Below, piece after piece: positions 23,152-32,113 of a DNA stretch of 64,000 nt (positions are counted from its first letter, which is position 1; every line of letters starts with the position of its first letter). The position numbers and the translations under genes are program-made. This DNA is from Burkholderiales bacterium. GTDB lineage: Bacteria > Pseudomonadota > Gammaproteobacteria > Burkholderiales > SG8-41. The notes beneath the pieces are model-generated. The model was given only the letters and a program-made list of their open reading frames with translations. It searched no databases and was not told the origin of the DNA. The stretch covers positions 974,915-1,038,914 of the forward strand of contig DATAJS010000010.1 of the NCBI GenBank assembly GCA_036262035.1, given 5' to 3'.

Positions 23152-23469
23152 TTACTCCTGACCCTTGATACCGACGATTTCGAGCTCGGTATAGTTCTGA
23201 CGGTGACCCTGCGACTTGCGATAGTGCTTGCGTCGCCGCATCTTGTAGATGCGCACCTTCTCGCCGCGGCCGTGGCCGACCACTTTGGCGGTGACGGTGG
23301 CGCCGGAAACGAGCGGCGCGCCCATCGTGACGTTGTCGCCGTTGGCCAGGAACAGCACCTGGTCCAGCACGATTTCGGCCCCGATGTCTGCAGGTATCTG
23401 TTCTACTTTAAGTTTTTCGCCGGCAGCGACACGGTACTGCTTGCCGCCGGTTTTTATGACCGCATACAT
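23152..23469 (-). CDS. rplU: 50S ribosomal protein L21
   Basis: 105 residues, full-length bL21 ([20 protein letters not shown]; then [16 protein letters not shown] near the C-terminus). First gene of the rplU-rpmA unit, behind a strong promoter. Confidence 0.98.
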   Translation of the reverse strand: MYAVIKTGGKQYRVAAGEKLKVEQIPADIGAEIVLDQVLFLANGDNVTMGAPLVSGATVTAKVVGHGRGEKVRIYKMRRRKHYRKSQGHRQNYTELEIVGIKGQE

Positions 23470-23520
23470 GGAAAACCTCGCGAATGGACGCCAGACAGAA
23501 GCGTCCTGGGAAAACCGCGC

Positions 23521-23549
23521 ATTCTACAAAAAGGCCGGGCCCAAGTCAA
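23521..23549 (-). promoter_or_regulatory. Sigma-70 promoter of rplU-rpmA
   Basis: On the minus strand, TTGACT (23549-23544) and TAGAAT (23526-23521) are separated by exactly 17 bp, close to consensus and 52 bp upstream of the rplU ATG. On the plus strand a TATAAT at 23552-23557 overlaps this area and may serve ispB, with a poor -35. Confidence 0.8.
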
Positions 23550-23636
23550 AGTATAATCGGCCACCCGGCACCGAATTCGGAGCCTGTATCAACGGCTTAG
23601 CCGAGTTCCCATGCAATTACCGCCGCTTTTCTCGCC

Positions 23637-24605
23637 GTGACCATCGAAGCCATCCGTGAATTCATCGCCGACGACCTGAAGGCGGTCGACGAGGTCATCC
23701 GCGCAAGGCTCAGGTCCGACGTCGTCCTGATCAGGCAGATCGCCGAATACATCATCGCCGGCGGCGGCAAGCGCCTGCGCCCGCTGCTCCTCGTGCTGTC
23801 CGCCCGCGCCTGCGGTTACGAAGGCACCCACCACCACGAGCTCGCGGCGGTGGTCGAGTTCATCCACACCGCGACCCTGCTGCACGATGACGTCGTCGAC
23901 GAATCGGGCCTGCGCCGCGGCCGGCCGACCGCCAACGCGCTCTTCGGCAACTCGGCGTCGGTGCTCGTCGGGGACTTCGTCTATTCGCGGGCCTTCCAGA
24001 TGATGGTCGGCGTCGAGAACATCGAGGTGCTGCGCGTGCTCGCCGACGCCACCAACGTCATCGCCGAAGGCGAGGTCATGCAGCTCATGAACTGCCGCAA
24101 CGCCGATCTCGACGAGCAGGGCTACCTGCAGGTCATCCGTTACAAGACCGCGAAGCTCTTCGAAGCCGCGACCCGGCTGGGCGCGGTTCTGGGACGCTCG
24201 GGGCCCGCGATCGAGCAGGCGATGGCCGCCTACGGCGCGCACCTGGGGACCGCGTTTCAGCTGATCGACGACGTCCTCGACTATTCCGGCGATCAGGGCG
24301 TGATCGGCAAGAACGTCGGCGACGACCTCGCCGAGGGCAAGGCGACGCTGCCGCTGATCTACGTGATGAAGCGCGGCACGCGCGAGCAGGGAGCGGTGGT
24401 CCGCCATGCGATCGAGCAGGGCGGGCTCGACGAGCTCGGTTCGGTGCTCGAGGCGATCCGCGCGTCCGGGGCGCTGGACTACGCGCGCACCCAGGCGCGC
24501 AAGGAGGCGGACGCCGCGTGCGCGGCGCTCGAAGCATTGCCGCGTTCAAAGTCGCGCGATTATTTGCTAGAATTGACTGGTTTCGCGGTGACCCGAACGT
24601 TCTAG
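23637..24605 (+). CDS. ispB: Polyprenyl (octaprenyl) diphosphate synthase
   Basis: 322 residues, standard IspB length. First aspartate-rich motif DDVVD at residues 84-88 (LLHDDVVDESGLRRGRPT) and second LIDDVLDYSGD. It builds the long isoprenoid side chain of quinones. Start is GTG at 23637. A 9-codon ORF (ATG at 23611, MQLPPLFSP) ends with a TGA that overlaps this GTG. Directly followed by tRNA-Pro. Confidence 0.95.
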   Translation: MTIEAIREFIADDLKAVDEVIRARLRSDVVLIRQIAEYIIAGGGKRLRPLLLVLSARACGYEGTHHHELAAVVEFIHTATLLHDDVVDESGLRRGRPTANALFGNSASVLVGDFVYSRAFQMMVGVENIEVLRVLADATNVIAEGEVMQLMNCRNADLDEQGYLQVIRYKTAKLFEAATRLGAVLGRSGPAIEQAMAAYGAHLGTAFQLIDDVLDYSGDQGVIGKNVGDDLAEGKATLPLIYVMKRGTREQGAVVRHAIEQGGLDELGSVLEAIRASGALDYARTQARKEADAACAALEALPRSKSRDYLLELTGFAVTRTF

Positions 24606-24723
24606 GCTCGAACAAGACGTTTCTGGGCGGCGCGCAACATCGAGTATCAAAGCGCAGCGCGATCCCCTCTCGTTTCGTTCGGTCGATCCACGCGAGGTTT
24701 TCGAAGCGCTACTCGCGCACCAT

Positions 24724-24802
<79 letters not shown>

Positions 24803-24836
24803 TTTTCTCTCTCGAGAACAAGACAGTCGCTTTCAG

Positions 24837-24860
24837 CCGCACGTCATGCGTGCGGTTCTT
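24837..24860 (+). terminator. Possible terminator after tRNA-Pro
   Basis: Stem CCGCACG/CGTGCGG around a 5-nt loop, followed by TTCTT. It lies 37 nt past the tRNA end. The T-run is weak, so this is tentative. Confidence 0.4.
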
Positions 24861-24946
24861 CACGCGCCGCGCTTGCCAGGGCGCTCGACGCGCGCAACAC
24901 CTTGCGTCAGACTGGCGGCAATCGCAATCCTGCGGACACCCGAGCG

Positions 24947-25174
24947 TTGGCCAAGCTTCTTTTCATCGTCATCGGCCTCTTCGTCGCCTACTGGATACTG
25001 AAGAGCTATAAAAAGAAGGTCGAGCGCCGCGCGGACAAGCGCGCCAGCCTGGCCGAAGACATGGTGCGCTGCGCGCAATGCGGCGTGCACCTGCCCAAGA
25101 GCGAGAGCCTCACCAGCGGAAACGCGTTCTACTGCAGTGCCGAGCATCGCCGACTCCACGACAAGACCGGCTGA
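24947..25174 (+). CDS. PP0621-like small membrane protein
   Basis: About 75 residues: one membrane helix (KLLFIVIGLFVAYWIL), a basic stretch and a small metal-binding-like module, CAQCGVHLP...YCSAEHRRLH (C-x2-C then C/H). These are the features of the PP0621 family, which sits next to pilS in many betaproteobacteria. No function known. The start is probably TTG at 24947; there is no ATG, and a TTG at 24902 would add residues without family character. It overlaps pilS by 38 bp. Confidence 0.75.
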   Translation: MAKLLFIVIGLFVAYWILKSYKKKVERRADKRASLAEDMVRCAQCGVHLPKSESLTSGNAFYCSAEHRRLHDKTG

Positions 25175-26798
25175 GCTCGCCGGCTCGCCGACCGGGCGCG
25201 CGCGGCTCGCGGCCGAGCCGTCGGCGACCTGGCCTCTTGCGCGCAACGAGCCCGAAGCGTTCTGGCGCTCGCTCTTCTACTTCAACGTCTACCGCCTCAC
25301 CTGCGCGATCACGCTGCTCGTCATCGCGACCGCCTGGAGCGGCGCGGTGCCGTTCGGGTCGCGCGACTATCCGCTCTTCGTCTCGGTCGCGGCGTGCTAT
25401 GCGGTGTTCAGCCTGGTGTGCTTCATCCTCGTGCGCATCCGCTGGCGCTTCGACCTGCAGCTGTCGGCGCACGTCGGCGGCGACATCGTCGCGATCACCG
25501 TGCTCACTTATGCAAGCCACGGCATCTCGAGCGGCCTGGGACTGCTGCTGCTGACGACCCTGGCCGCGGCCGGCCTCATCGCCCGCGGCCGCCTCACGCT
25601 CTTCTACGCGTCGCTCGCCGCCATCGCCATCCTGCTCGAGCACACCTACGATGTTCTGAGGTTCGATGCGCCGTTCGCGCAGTACGCGCAGGCCGGCCTG
25701 CTCTCCACCGCGTACTTCGCGATCGCGTGGGTCGCGCACACGCTCGCGCAGTACGCGGTCGCCAGCGAGGAGCTCGCCGCGCAGCGCGAGATCGACCTCG
25801 CGAACATGGCGCAGGTGAGCGAGCACGTCATACAGGACATGCAGGACGGCGTGCTCGTCGTCGACGGCAACGGCGTCATCCGCCAGTTCAACACGCGCGC
25901 CGAGCGCATCCTCGGCCCGCTGTGGGGACGCCGGGACGTGCCGCTCGCGCACTATTCGGCGCCGCTCGCACGGCGCTTCGAGGCATGGCGCGCGGACGAT
26001 CGCGGCGACGCGGCGCGCAGCGAGACGACGGTCAACGGCGCGGTGGGCGCGCGCTTCGTCCCGGTCGGCAAGCGGCGCAGCGCGGGCGCGGTCATCTTCA
26101 TCGAGGATCTCACGCGCATACAGGCCGAGGCGCGCCAGATGAAGCTCGCCGCGCTCGGCCGGCTCACCGCGAACATCGCGCACGAGATCAGGAATCCGCT
26201 CGGCGCGATCAGCCACGCCGCCGAGCTCCTCCAGGAAGAGCCGGCGATCAACGACACGGTCAAGCGGCTCACCACGATCATCCAGGACAACAGCCAGCGC
26301 CTCGATCGCATGGTCGACGACGTGCTGAGACTCAAGCGCGGCGACAGCGTGCACCGCGAAAGCTTCGACGTCGTCGACTATCTCAAGACGTTCGTCGAGC
26401 AGTTCTGCCAGATCGAGAAGATCGCTCCGGAGATTTTCGCGATCGATCTGCACGCGACGCCGCGCGTGGTGTTCGACCGCAGCCACCTGAACCAGGTGAT
26501 GTGGAACCTGTGCCGCAACGCGGTGAGGCACTGCCGGCGGCTCGGCGGGAGCATCCGCGTCAGCGTCGACCTCGATCCGCGCGACGGCATCGTAAAATTG
26601 GACATCACCGACGACGGCCCCGGAGTGCCTCCCCCGTTGCGCAACCAGCTTTTCGAGCCTTTCTTCACGACGTCGCCCGGCGGCACCGGCCTCGGGCTGT
26701 ACATCGCGCGCGAAGTGTGCGAAGCCAACTCGGCGAAGCTCGATTACGTCGAGACCGACACCGGCGCGCATTTCCGCGTGCTGTGCAAGGTCGCGTGA
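25137..26798 (+). CDS. pilS: Two-component sensor histidine kinase, PilS-like
   Basis: 553 residues. Six predicted membrane segments (about 50-220), a PAS-like region (IQDMQDGVLVVDGNGVIRQF, about 240-330), and a kinase core: H-box HEIRNPLGAISHAAELL, N-box WNLCRNAVRH, G-boxes DDGPGVPP and GTGLGLYIA. With PilR it should control sigma-54-dependent type IV pilin transcription. The GTG at 25137 is the only plausible start ahead of the first helix. No pil structural genes are in the window. Confidence 0.9.
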   Translation: MPSIADSTTRPAELAGSPTGRARLAAEPSATWPLARNEPEAFWRSLFYFNVYRLTCAITLLVIATAWSGAVPFGSRDYPLFVSVAACYAVFSLVCFILVRIRWRFDLQLSAHVGGDIVAITVLTYASHGISSGLGLLLLTTLAAAGLIARGRLTLFYASLAAIAILLEHTYDVLRFDAPFAQYAQAGLLSTAYFAIAWVAHTLAQYAVASEELAAQREIDLANMAQVSEHVIQDMQDGVLVVDGNGVIRQFNTRAERILGPLWGRRDVPLAHYSAPLARRFEAWRADDRGDAARSETTVNGAVGARFVPVGKRRSAGAVIFIEDLTRIQAEARQMKLAALGRLTANIAHEIRNPLGAISHAAELLQEEPAINDTVKRLTTIIQDNSQRLDRMVDDVLRLKRGDSVHRESFDVVDYLKTFVEQFCQIEKIAPEIFAIDLHATPRVVFDRSHLNQVMWNLCRNAVRHCRRLGGSIRVSVDLDPRDGIVKLDITDDGPGVPPPLRNQLFEPFFTTSPGGTGLGLYIAREVCEANSAKLDYVETDTGAHFRVLCKVA

Positions 26799-26820
26799 GC
26801 GCCGCAGCGATGACCGAGCG

Positions 26821-28191
26821 ATGAATAAAAACCAGGTACTGGTCGTCGACGACGAGGCCGACATCCGGGAGCTCCTCGCCATGACGCTCTCGCGCATGGG
26901 CCTCGAGACCCACTGCGCGGCGTCGACGAGCGAGGCGCTCGCCATGCTCGGCGCCAACAACTACGAGCTGTGTCTCACCGACATGCGGCTGCCCGACGGC
27001 GACGGGCTCGCGGTGCTCGACTACGTCTCCAGGCATCAGCCCAACCTGCCCGTCGCGGTGATCACCGCGCACGGCAGCGCCGAGAACGCGGTCGCCGCGC
27101 TGAAGGCGGGCGCGTTCGACTATCTCGCCAAGCCGGTGTCGCTCAATCAGCTCCGCGCGCTGGTGCGCTCGGCGCTGAAGCTTACGCGGCCGGCGGGCAG
27201 GAAATCCGGCGACAGCGACGCGCAGGCGGCGTCCGCGGACCCGGCGCTCGTCGGCAACTCGCCGCTCATGGCGGCGACCCGCGCGCTCATCGAGCGCCTC
27301 GCGCGCAGCCAGGCGCCGATCCACGTCACCGGCGAATCCGGCAGCGGCAAGGAGCTCGCGGCGCGGCTCATCCATCTCAAAGGCTCGCGGCAGGACGGGC
27401 CGTTCATCGCGGTCAACTGCGGCGCGATCCCCGAAAGCCTGATGGAGTCCGAGTTCTTCGGCTACCGCAAAGGCGCTTTCACGGGCGCGGCGAGCGATCG
27501 CGACGGCTTCTTCCAGGCGGCGAACGGCGGCACGTTGTTCCTCGACGAGGTCGCCGACCTGCCTTTGCAGATGCAGGTGAAGCTGCTGCGCGCGATCCAG
27601 GAGAAGAAGGTGCGCAAGGTCGGCGACACGAGCGAAGAGCCGGTCGACGTGCGCCTCATCAGCGCGACCCACCGCAATCTCGGCGAACAGGTGAAAGGCG
27701 GCAACTTCAGGCAGGATCTCTATTACCGCCTCAACGTGATCGAGCTGCGCATGCCCGCCTTGCGCGAGATGCGCGAAGACATCCCGCTCCTCGCGGCCCG
27801 GATCCTCGAGCGCTCGCGCGGCGAGAGCGAGGCGGCGCGCCTCACCGCCGAAGCGGCCGCCGACCTCGCGGCGTACGACTTCCCCGGCAATGTGCGCGAG
27901 CTGGAGAACATCCTCGAGCGCGCGCTCGCGCTGGCCACCGGCGAGGAGATCGCGGCGGAGGATCTGCAGCTCGCGCCGCGCAGCGCGGGAGTTGCCGAAG
28001 CGCCGGCGGACCTCTCCGGCCTGCCGCTGCAGGAGCGGCTGGACGCGATCGAGAAGCAGGCGATCCTGGACGCGCTGGAGCAGACGCATTACAACCGCAC
28101 CGCGGCCGCCAAGGTGCTGGGTATCAGCTTCAGGGCGCTGCGCTACCGCATGGAGCGCCTGGGACTGAAGGACGAGCTTGACGGCCGCTAG
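26821..28191 (+). CDS. pilR: Sigma-54-dependent response regulator, PilR-like
   Basis: 456 residues: receiver domain with phospho-acceptor D54 and K104-region (YLAKPV), AAA+ domain with Walker A GESGSGKE (171-178), the sigma-54-contact loop GAFTGA (218-223) and GGTLFLDEVADLP, and a Fis-type HTH (YNRTAAAKVLGISFRALRYRMERL). Lies 22 bp after pilS. Its TAG stop lies inside the first hairpin of a dispersed element (28189-28278). Confidence 0.92.
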   Translation: MNKNQVLVVDDEADIRELLAMTLSRMGLETHCAASTSEALAMLGANNYELCLTDMRLPDGDGLAVLDYVSRHQPNLPVAVITAHGSAENAVAALKAGAFDYLAKPVSLNQLRALVRSALKLTRPAGRKSGDSDAQAASADPALVGNSPLMAATRALIERLARSQAPIHVTGESGSGKELAARLIHLKGSRQDGPFIAVNCGAIPESLMESEFFGYRKGAFTGAASDRDGFFQAANGGTLFLDEVADLPLQMQVKLLRAIQEKKVRKVGDTSEEPVDVRLISATHRNLGEQVKGGNFRQDLYYRLNVIELRMPALREMREDIPLLAARILERSRGESEAARLTAEAAADLAAYDFPGNVRELENILERALALATGEEIAAEDLQLAPRSAGVAEAPADLSGLPLQERLDAIEKQAILDALEQTHYNRTAAAKVLGISFRALRYRMERLGLKDELDGR

Positions 28192-28278
28192 CGGCGCCCG
28201 CTAGCGGGCGCTGCGCTTCCGCGCCGGTCAACGACTCGGAGGGAAACCAAGGTTTCCCTCCGGGACCTCCCTTCCTTT
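28189..28278 (+). repeat. Stop-associated GGAGGGAAACC element, copy A (after pilR)
   Basis: Reading downstream from the pilR stop: a short palindrome including the TAG, an 18-bp palindrome GCGCCCGCTAGCGGGCGC, CGCTGCGC, then CGGTCAACG, then GGAGGGAAACC-AA plus its reverse complement (28238-28261), then ACCTCCCTTCCTTT. The same blocks in the same order follow tamB (42613-42691) and the thiolase (62750-62850), both on the minus strand. It ends 12 bp before the ampD ATG. Confidence 0.8.
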
Positions 28279-28290
28279 ACGCTTTATCTG

Positions 28291-28899
28291 ATGCCCGACC
28301 ACTTGCTCGAAATCGATATCGAGGGACTTGCGCAGGGTTGCGTGCACGATGCGAGCGGCGCGCTCTTCCCGGTCCGCTTCGTTCCGTCGCCGAACTGCGA
28401 TGAGCGTGTCCCCCGAACCATCATCGATCTGCTCGTGATACACGCCATCAGCCTGCCGCCGGGGGAGTTCGGCGGCCCGGCGATCGAGGCGCTCTTCACC
28501 AACACCCTCGATCCCGCCGGCCATCCGTATTTCGGCGGCATCGCGGCGCTGAAGGTGTCGGCGCATTTTCTGGTGCGCCGGGACGGCAGCGTCATCCAGT
28601 TCGTGCCGTGCACGATGCGCGCGTGGCACGCCGGGGCATCGCGCTGGCTGGGGCGCGAGCGCTGCAACGACTTTTCGATCGGCATCGAGCTCGAAGGCGC
28701 GGACGACGTGCCTTTCGAGGCCGCGCAGTACGCCAGCCTCGGCGCGCTCACCGACGCGCTGGCCGCGGCCTACCCGCTGGCCCACGTGGCCGGTCACAGC
28801 GACGTCGCCCCGGACCGGAAAACCGATCCCGGGCCGTGTTTCGACTGGCCGCGGTACCGCGCCGCGGTGGCGTCGAAATTGAGCTTTCCCCACGCCTGA
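28291..28899 (+). CDS. ampD: 1,6-anhydro-N-acetylmuramyl-L-alanine amidase AmpD
   Basis: 202 residues of the amidase_2 (N-acetylmuramoyl-L-alanine amidase) family. The zinc ligands are visible as VIHAISLPPGEFGG, VAGHSDVAPDRKTDPGPCFDW (His and Asp). AmpD cleaves the peptide from anhydro-muropeptides in the cytoplasm during cell-wall recycling and so lowers beta-lactamase induction in species with AmpR. No signal peptide, as expected. Confidence 0.94.
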   Translation: MPDHLLEIDIEGLAQGCVHDASGALFPVRFVPSPNCDERVPRTIIDLLVIHAISLPPGEFGGPAIEALFTNTLDPAGHPYFGGIAALKVSAHFLVRRDGSVIQFVPCTMRAWHAGASRWLGRERCNDFSIGIELEGADDVPFEAAQYASLGALTDALAAAYPLAHVAGHSDVAPDRKTDPGPCFDWPRYRAAVASKLSFPHA

Positions 28900-28924
28900 A
28901 AACGCGATTTTCCGTAGCGTTTTT
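28899..28924 (+). terminator. Probable terminator after ampD
   Basis: Stem AAAACGC/GCGTTTT with an 11-nt loop and a T5 tract, starting at the last base of the ampD stop codon. Confidence 0.55.
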
Positions 28925-28964
28925 ACCGGTCCGGAAAAGGCCGAAAAAATGTTCGGAAAAGCTA

Positions 28965-28993
28965 TTGCGTTTGAAAAAACCCGCTACTACACT
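28965..28993 (+). promoter_or_regulatory. nrdA promoter
   Basis: TTGCGT (28965-28970) and TACACT (28988-28993) with a 17-bp spacer. The -10 element lies inside the upstream NrdR-like box. Confidence 0.55.
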
Positions 28994-29030
28994 TCGATGA
29001 AAACACGGGTCCCACCACAAGATATAGTGG
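28984..29030 (+). promoter_or_regulatory. Paired NrdR-like boxes upstream of nrdA
   Basis: The box at 29015-29030 (CCACAAGATATAGTGG) is close to the NrdR consensus ACACwATATATwGTGT. A weaker match (CTACTACACTTCGATG, 28984-28999) starts exactly 31 bp earlier, about three helical turns, which is the known spacing of paired NrdR boxes. This predicts repression of nrdAB when dATP/ATP-bound NrdR is present. nrdR itself is not in the window. Confidence 0.65.
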
Positions 29031-29108
29031 TTCTCTGTGGTCCGCTCGTGGGAGGAGACCGCCTGCTGCGCGGGCGGTCAAAGTCAGAACAATCAAGGAG
29101 TTAAAAGC

Positions 29109-31985
29109 ATGCAACTCGCGACCGAAACGGCAGCCTCGCTGCCGGCCGCTGATTTCTCCACTCCCGAGAGCACTGCCACCCCGGATTCGCAGTACGCCGA
29201 GTACAAGATCATCCGCCGTAACGGCGCCGTGGTCGGCTTCGAGCCGGCCAAGATCTCGATCGCCATGACCAAGGCCTTCCTCGCCGTGAACGGCGGGCAG
29301 GGCGCCGCTTCGGCGCGCGTGCGCGAGCAGGTTTCGCTGATGACCGACGGGGTGGTGAAAGCGCTGGTGCGCCGCCAGCCGTCCGGGGGCACGTTCCACA
29401 TCGAGGACATCCAGGACCAGGTCGAGCTCGCGCTGATGCGCGCCGGCGAGCACAACGTCGCCCGGGCCTACGTGCTGTATCGCGAGGACCGCGCGCGCGA
29501 GCGCGCGGCGACGCGCGCGAAGCAGCAGCAGGTGGCCGCCCCCGCCGCCGCGCCGGTGATCAACGTCACCGACAACGGCATCAGCCGCCCGCTCGACATC
29601 GCCAAGGTGACGGCGCTCGTCACCGACGCGTGCGCCGGCCTCGGCCGCGAGGTGAGCGCGCAGCCGATCCTCGAAGCGATGCAGCGCGATCTCTACGAAG
29701 GCGTGCCGATGGAGGAAGTGCGCAAGTCGCTCATCCTCGCCGCCCGCGCGCTGATCGAGCAGGATCCCGGCTACAGCTACGTGACCGCCCGCCTGCTGCT
29801 CAACTCGCTGCGCCTGGAGACGCTCGGCGAGGAAGTGACGCAGGCGGACATGCAGACCCGCTACGCGCAGTACCTGCCCGAGTTCGTGAAGACCGGCATC
29901 GAGGCCGAGCGCCTCGACGAGCGCCTGGCCGAGTACGACCTGAAGTGCCTGGGCGCCGCGCTCGACGCCAACCGCGACCTCAAGTTCACCTACCTCGGCC
30001 TGCAGATCCTGTACGACCGCTACTTCCTGCACGTGAACGGCCGCCGCATCGAGCTGCCGCAGGTGTTCTACATGCGGGTGGCGATGGGTCTTGCGCTCAA
30101 CGAGCCGGTCGACCAGCGCGAAGCGCGCGCGATCGAGTTCTACAACGTGCTCTCGAGCTTCGATTTCATGAGCTCGACGCCGACGCTCTTCAACTCGGGC
30201 ACGCGCCGCTCGCAGCTCGCGAGCTGCTATCTCACGACGGTCTCCGACAACCTCGACGGCATCTACGAGGCGATCAAGGAGAACGCGATGCTGCAGAAGT
30301 ACGCGGGCGGCATCGGCAACGACTGGACCCCGGTCCGCGCGCTGGGCGCCTACATCAAGGGCACCAACGGCAAGTCGCAGGGCGTGGTCCCCTTCCTGAA
30401 AGTGGTGAACGACACCGCGGTCGCCGTCAACCAGGGCGGCAAGAGGAAGGGCGCGGTGTGCTCGTACCTCGAGACCTGGCACCTCGACATCGAGGAATTC
30501 CTCGAGCTTCGCAAGAACACCGGCGACGACCGCCGCCGCACCCACGACATGAACACGGCGAACTGGGTGCCGGATCTCTTCATGAAGCGGGTGATGGAGA
30601 ACGCCGAGTGGACGCTGTTCTCGCCGTCCGACGTGCCGGACCTTCACGAGAAGTTCGGCAAGGCGTTCGAGAAGGCCTACCTCGGCTACGAAGCGAAGGC
30701 CGCGAGCGGGGAGCTGAAGCTCCACAAGAAAGTCCCGGCGGTTCAGCTCTGGCGCAAGATGCTCTCGATGCTGTTCGAGACGGGCCATCCGTGGATCACC
30801 TTCAAGGACCCGTGCAACCTGCGCAGCCCGCAGAGCCACGTCGGCGTGGTGCACAGCTCCAATCTCTGCACCGAGATCACGCTCAACACCGGTCCGGAAG
30901 AGATCGCGGTGTGCAACCTGGGCTCGGTGAACATGCCGGCGCACCTCGACCGCGCCAGCGGCAAGATGAACATGGAGAAGTTGAAGCGCACGATCACGAC
31001 CGCGATGCGCATGCTCGACAACGTGATCGATCTGAACTTCTACAACGTCAACAAGGCGCGCAACTCGAACTTCAAGCATCGCCCGGTGGGCCTGGGCATC
31101 ATGGGCTTCCAGGACTGCCTGCACATGCTGCGCATGCCGTACGCCTCGCCGGCCGCGGTGGAGTTCGCCGACCGCTCGATGGAGCAGATCGCCTACACCG
31201 CCTACTGGGCGTCGACCGACCTCGCCGAAGAGCGCGGCGCGTACTCGACGTTCAAGGGCTCGCTGTGGGACCGCGGCATCCTGCCGTTCGACACGATGAA
31301 GCTCCTCGCGGACGAGCGCGGCGGTTATGTCGAATGCGACACGTCGACGAGCCTCGACTGGAACGCGCTGCGCGATCGCATCAGGCAGGTGGGCATGCGC
31401 AACTCGAACTGTCTCGCGATCGCGCCCACGGCCACCATCGCCAACATCACCGGCCTGTCGCAGTGCATCGAGCCCACGTATCAGAACCTGTACGTGAAGT
31501 CGAACCTGTCGGGCGAGTTCACGGTGGTCAACGAGTTCCTCGTGCGGGATCTGAAGAAGCTCAACCTGTGGGACGAGGTGATGGTCGCGGACCTGAAGTA
31601 CTTCGACGGGTCGCTGTCCAAGATCGATCGCATCCCGCCCGACATCCGCAGCCTGTACGCGACCGCCTTCGAGATGGAGCCGTCGTGGCTGGTCGAGTGC
31701 GCCGCACGCCGGCAGAAGTGGGTCGACCAGTCGCAGTCGCTCAACATCTACATGGCGGGCGCCTCGGGCAAGAAGCTCGACGACACCTACAAGCTGGCGT
31801 GGCTGCGGGGCCTGAAGACGACGTACTACCTGCGCACGCTGGGCGCGACGTCGGCGGAGAAGTCCACCGCCCGCGCCGGCGCGCTGAACGCGGTGCCGGC
31901 CACCGGCGGTGTCGCTGCGGCGTCCGCAGAAGCGCAGCCGAAGTTCTGCGCCATCGACGACCCCGAGTGCGAAGCTTGTCAGTAG
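29109..31985 (+). CDS. nrdA: Ribonucleoside-diphosphate reductase, alpha subunit
   Basis: 958 residues, class Ia. Two ATP-cone domains in tandem at the N-terminus (about 20-130 beginning KIIRRNGAVVGFEPAKI, and about 150-245 beginning DNGISRPLDIAKVTALV), then the ten-stranded barrel with SCYLTTVSDN, the active-site loop SNLCTEITLNTG (N-x-C-x-E) and RPVGLGIMGFQD. The C-terminus ends with Cys residues (CAIDDPECEACQ) for re-reduction. ATG at 29109 follows AAGGAG. Tandem cones usually make these enzymes dATP-sensitive. It supplies deoxyribonucleotides aerobically with NrdB. Confidence 0.97.
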   Translation: MQLATETAASLPAADFSTPESTATPDSQYAEYKIIRRNGAVVGFEPAKISIAMTKAFLAVNGGQGAASARVREQVSLMTDGVVKALVRRQPSGGTFHIEDIQDQVELALMRAGEHNVARAYVLYREDRARERAATRAKQQQVAAPAAAPVINVTDNGISRPLDIAKVTALVTDACAGLGREVSAQPILEAMQRDLYEGVPMEEVRKSLILAARALIEQDPGYSYVTARLLLNSLRLETLGEEVTQADMQTRYAQYLPEFVKTGIEAERLDERLAEYDLKCLGAALDANRDLKFTYLGLQILYDRYFLHVNGRRIELPQVFYMRVAMGLALNEPVDQREARAIEFYNVLSSFDFMSSTPTLFNSGTRRSQLASCYLTTVSDNLDGIYEAIKENAMLQKYAGGIGNDWTPVRALGAYIKGTNGKSQGVVPFLKVVNDTAVAVNQGGKRKGAVCSYLETWHLDIEEFLELRKNTGDDRRRTHDMNTANWVPDLFMKRVMENAEWTLFSPSDVPDLHEKFGKAFEKAYLGYEAKAASGELKLHKKVPAVQLWRKMLSMLFETGHPWITFKDPCNLRSPQSHVGVVHSSNLCTEITLNTGPEEIAVCNLGSVNMPAHLDRASGKMNMEKLKRTITTAMRMLDNVIDLNFYNVNKARNSNFKHRPVGLGIMGFQDCLHMLRMPYASPAAVEFADRSMEQIAYTAYWASTDLAEERGAYSTFKGSLWDRGILPFDTMKLLADERGGYVECDTSTSLDWNALRDRIRQVGMRNSNCLAIAPTATIANITGLSQCIEPTYQNLYVKSNLSGEFTVVNEFLVRDLKKLNLWDEVMVADLKYFDGSLSKIDRIPPDIRSLYATAFEMEPSWLVECAARRQKWVDQSQSLNIYMAGASGKKLDDTYKLAWLRGLKTTYYLRTLGATSAEKSTARAGALNAVPATGGVAAASAEAQPKFCAIDDPECEACQ

Positions 31986-32113
31986 GACGGATGCCGACCA
32001 CCGGTTTTTCGTGCTTTTTCTTCGCCCGAGGCGCCGAGCCGCCTCAAGGCCCGGGCGCTAATTAAGAACGCGGCCGAAAGTAGCTTTTCACTTTCGGACG
32101 AAAGGAGAGATTG

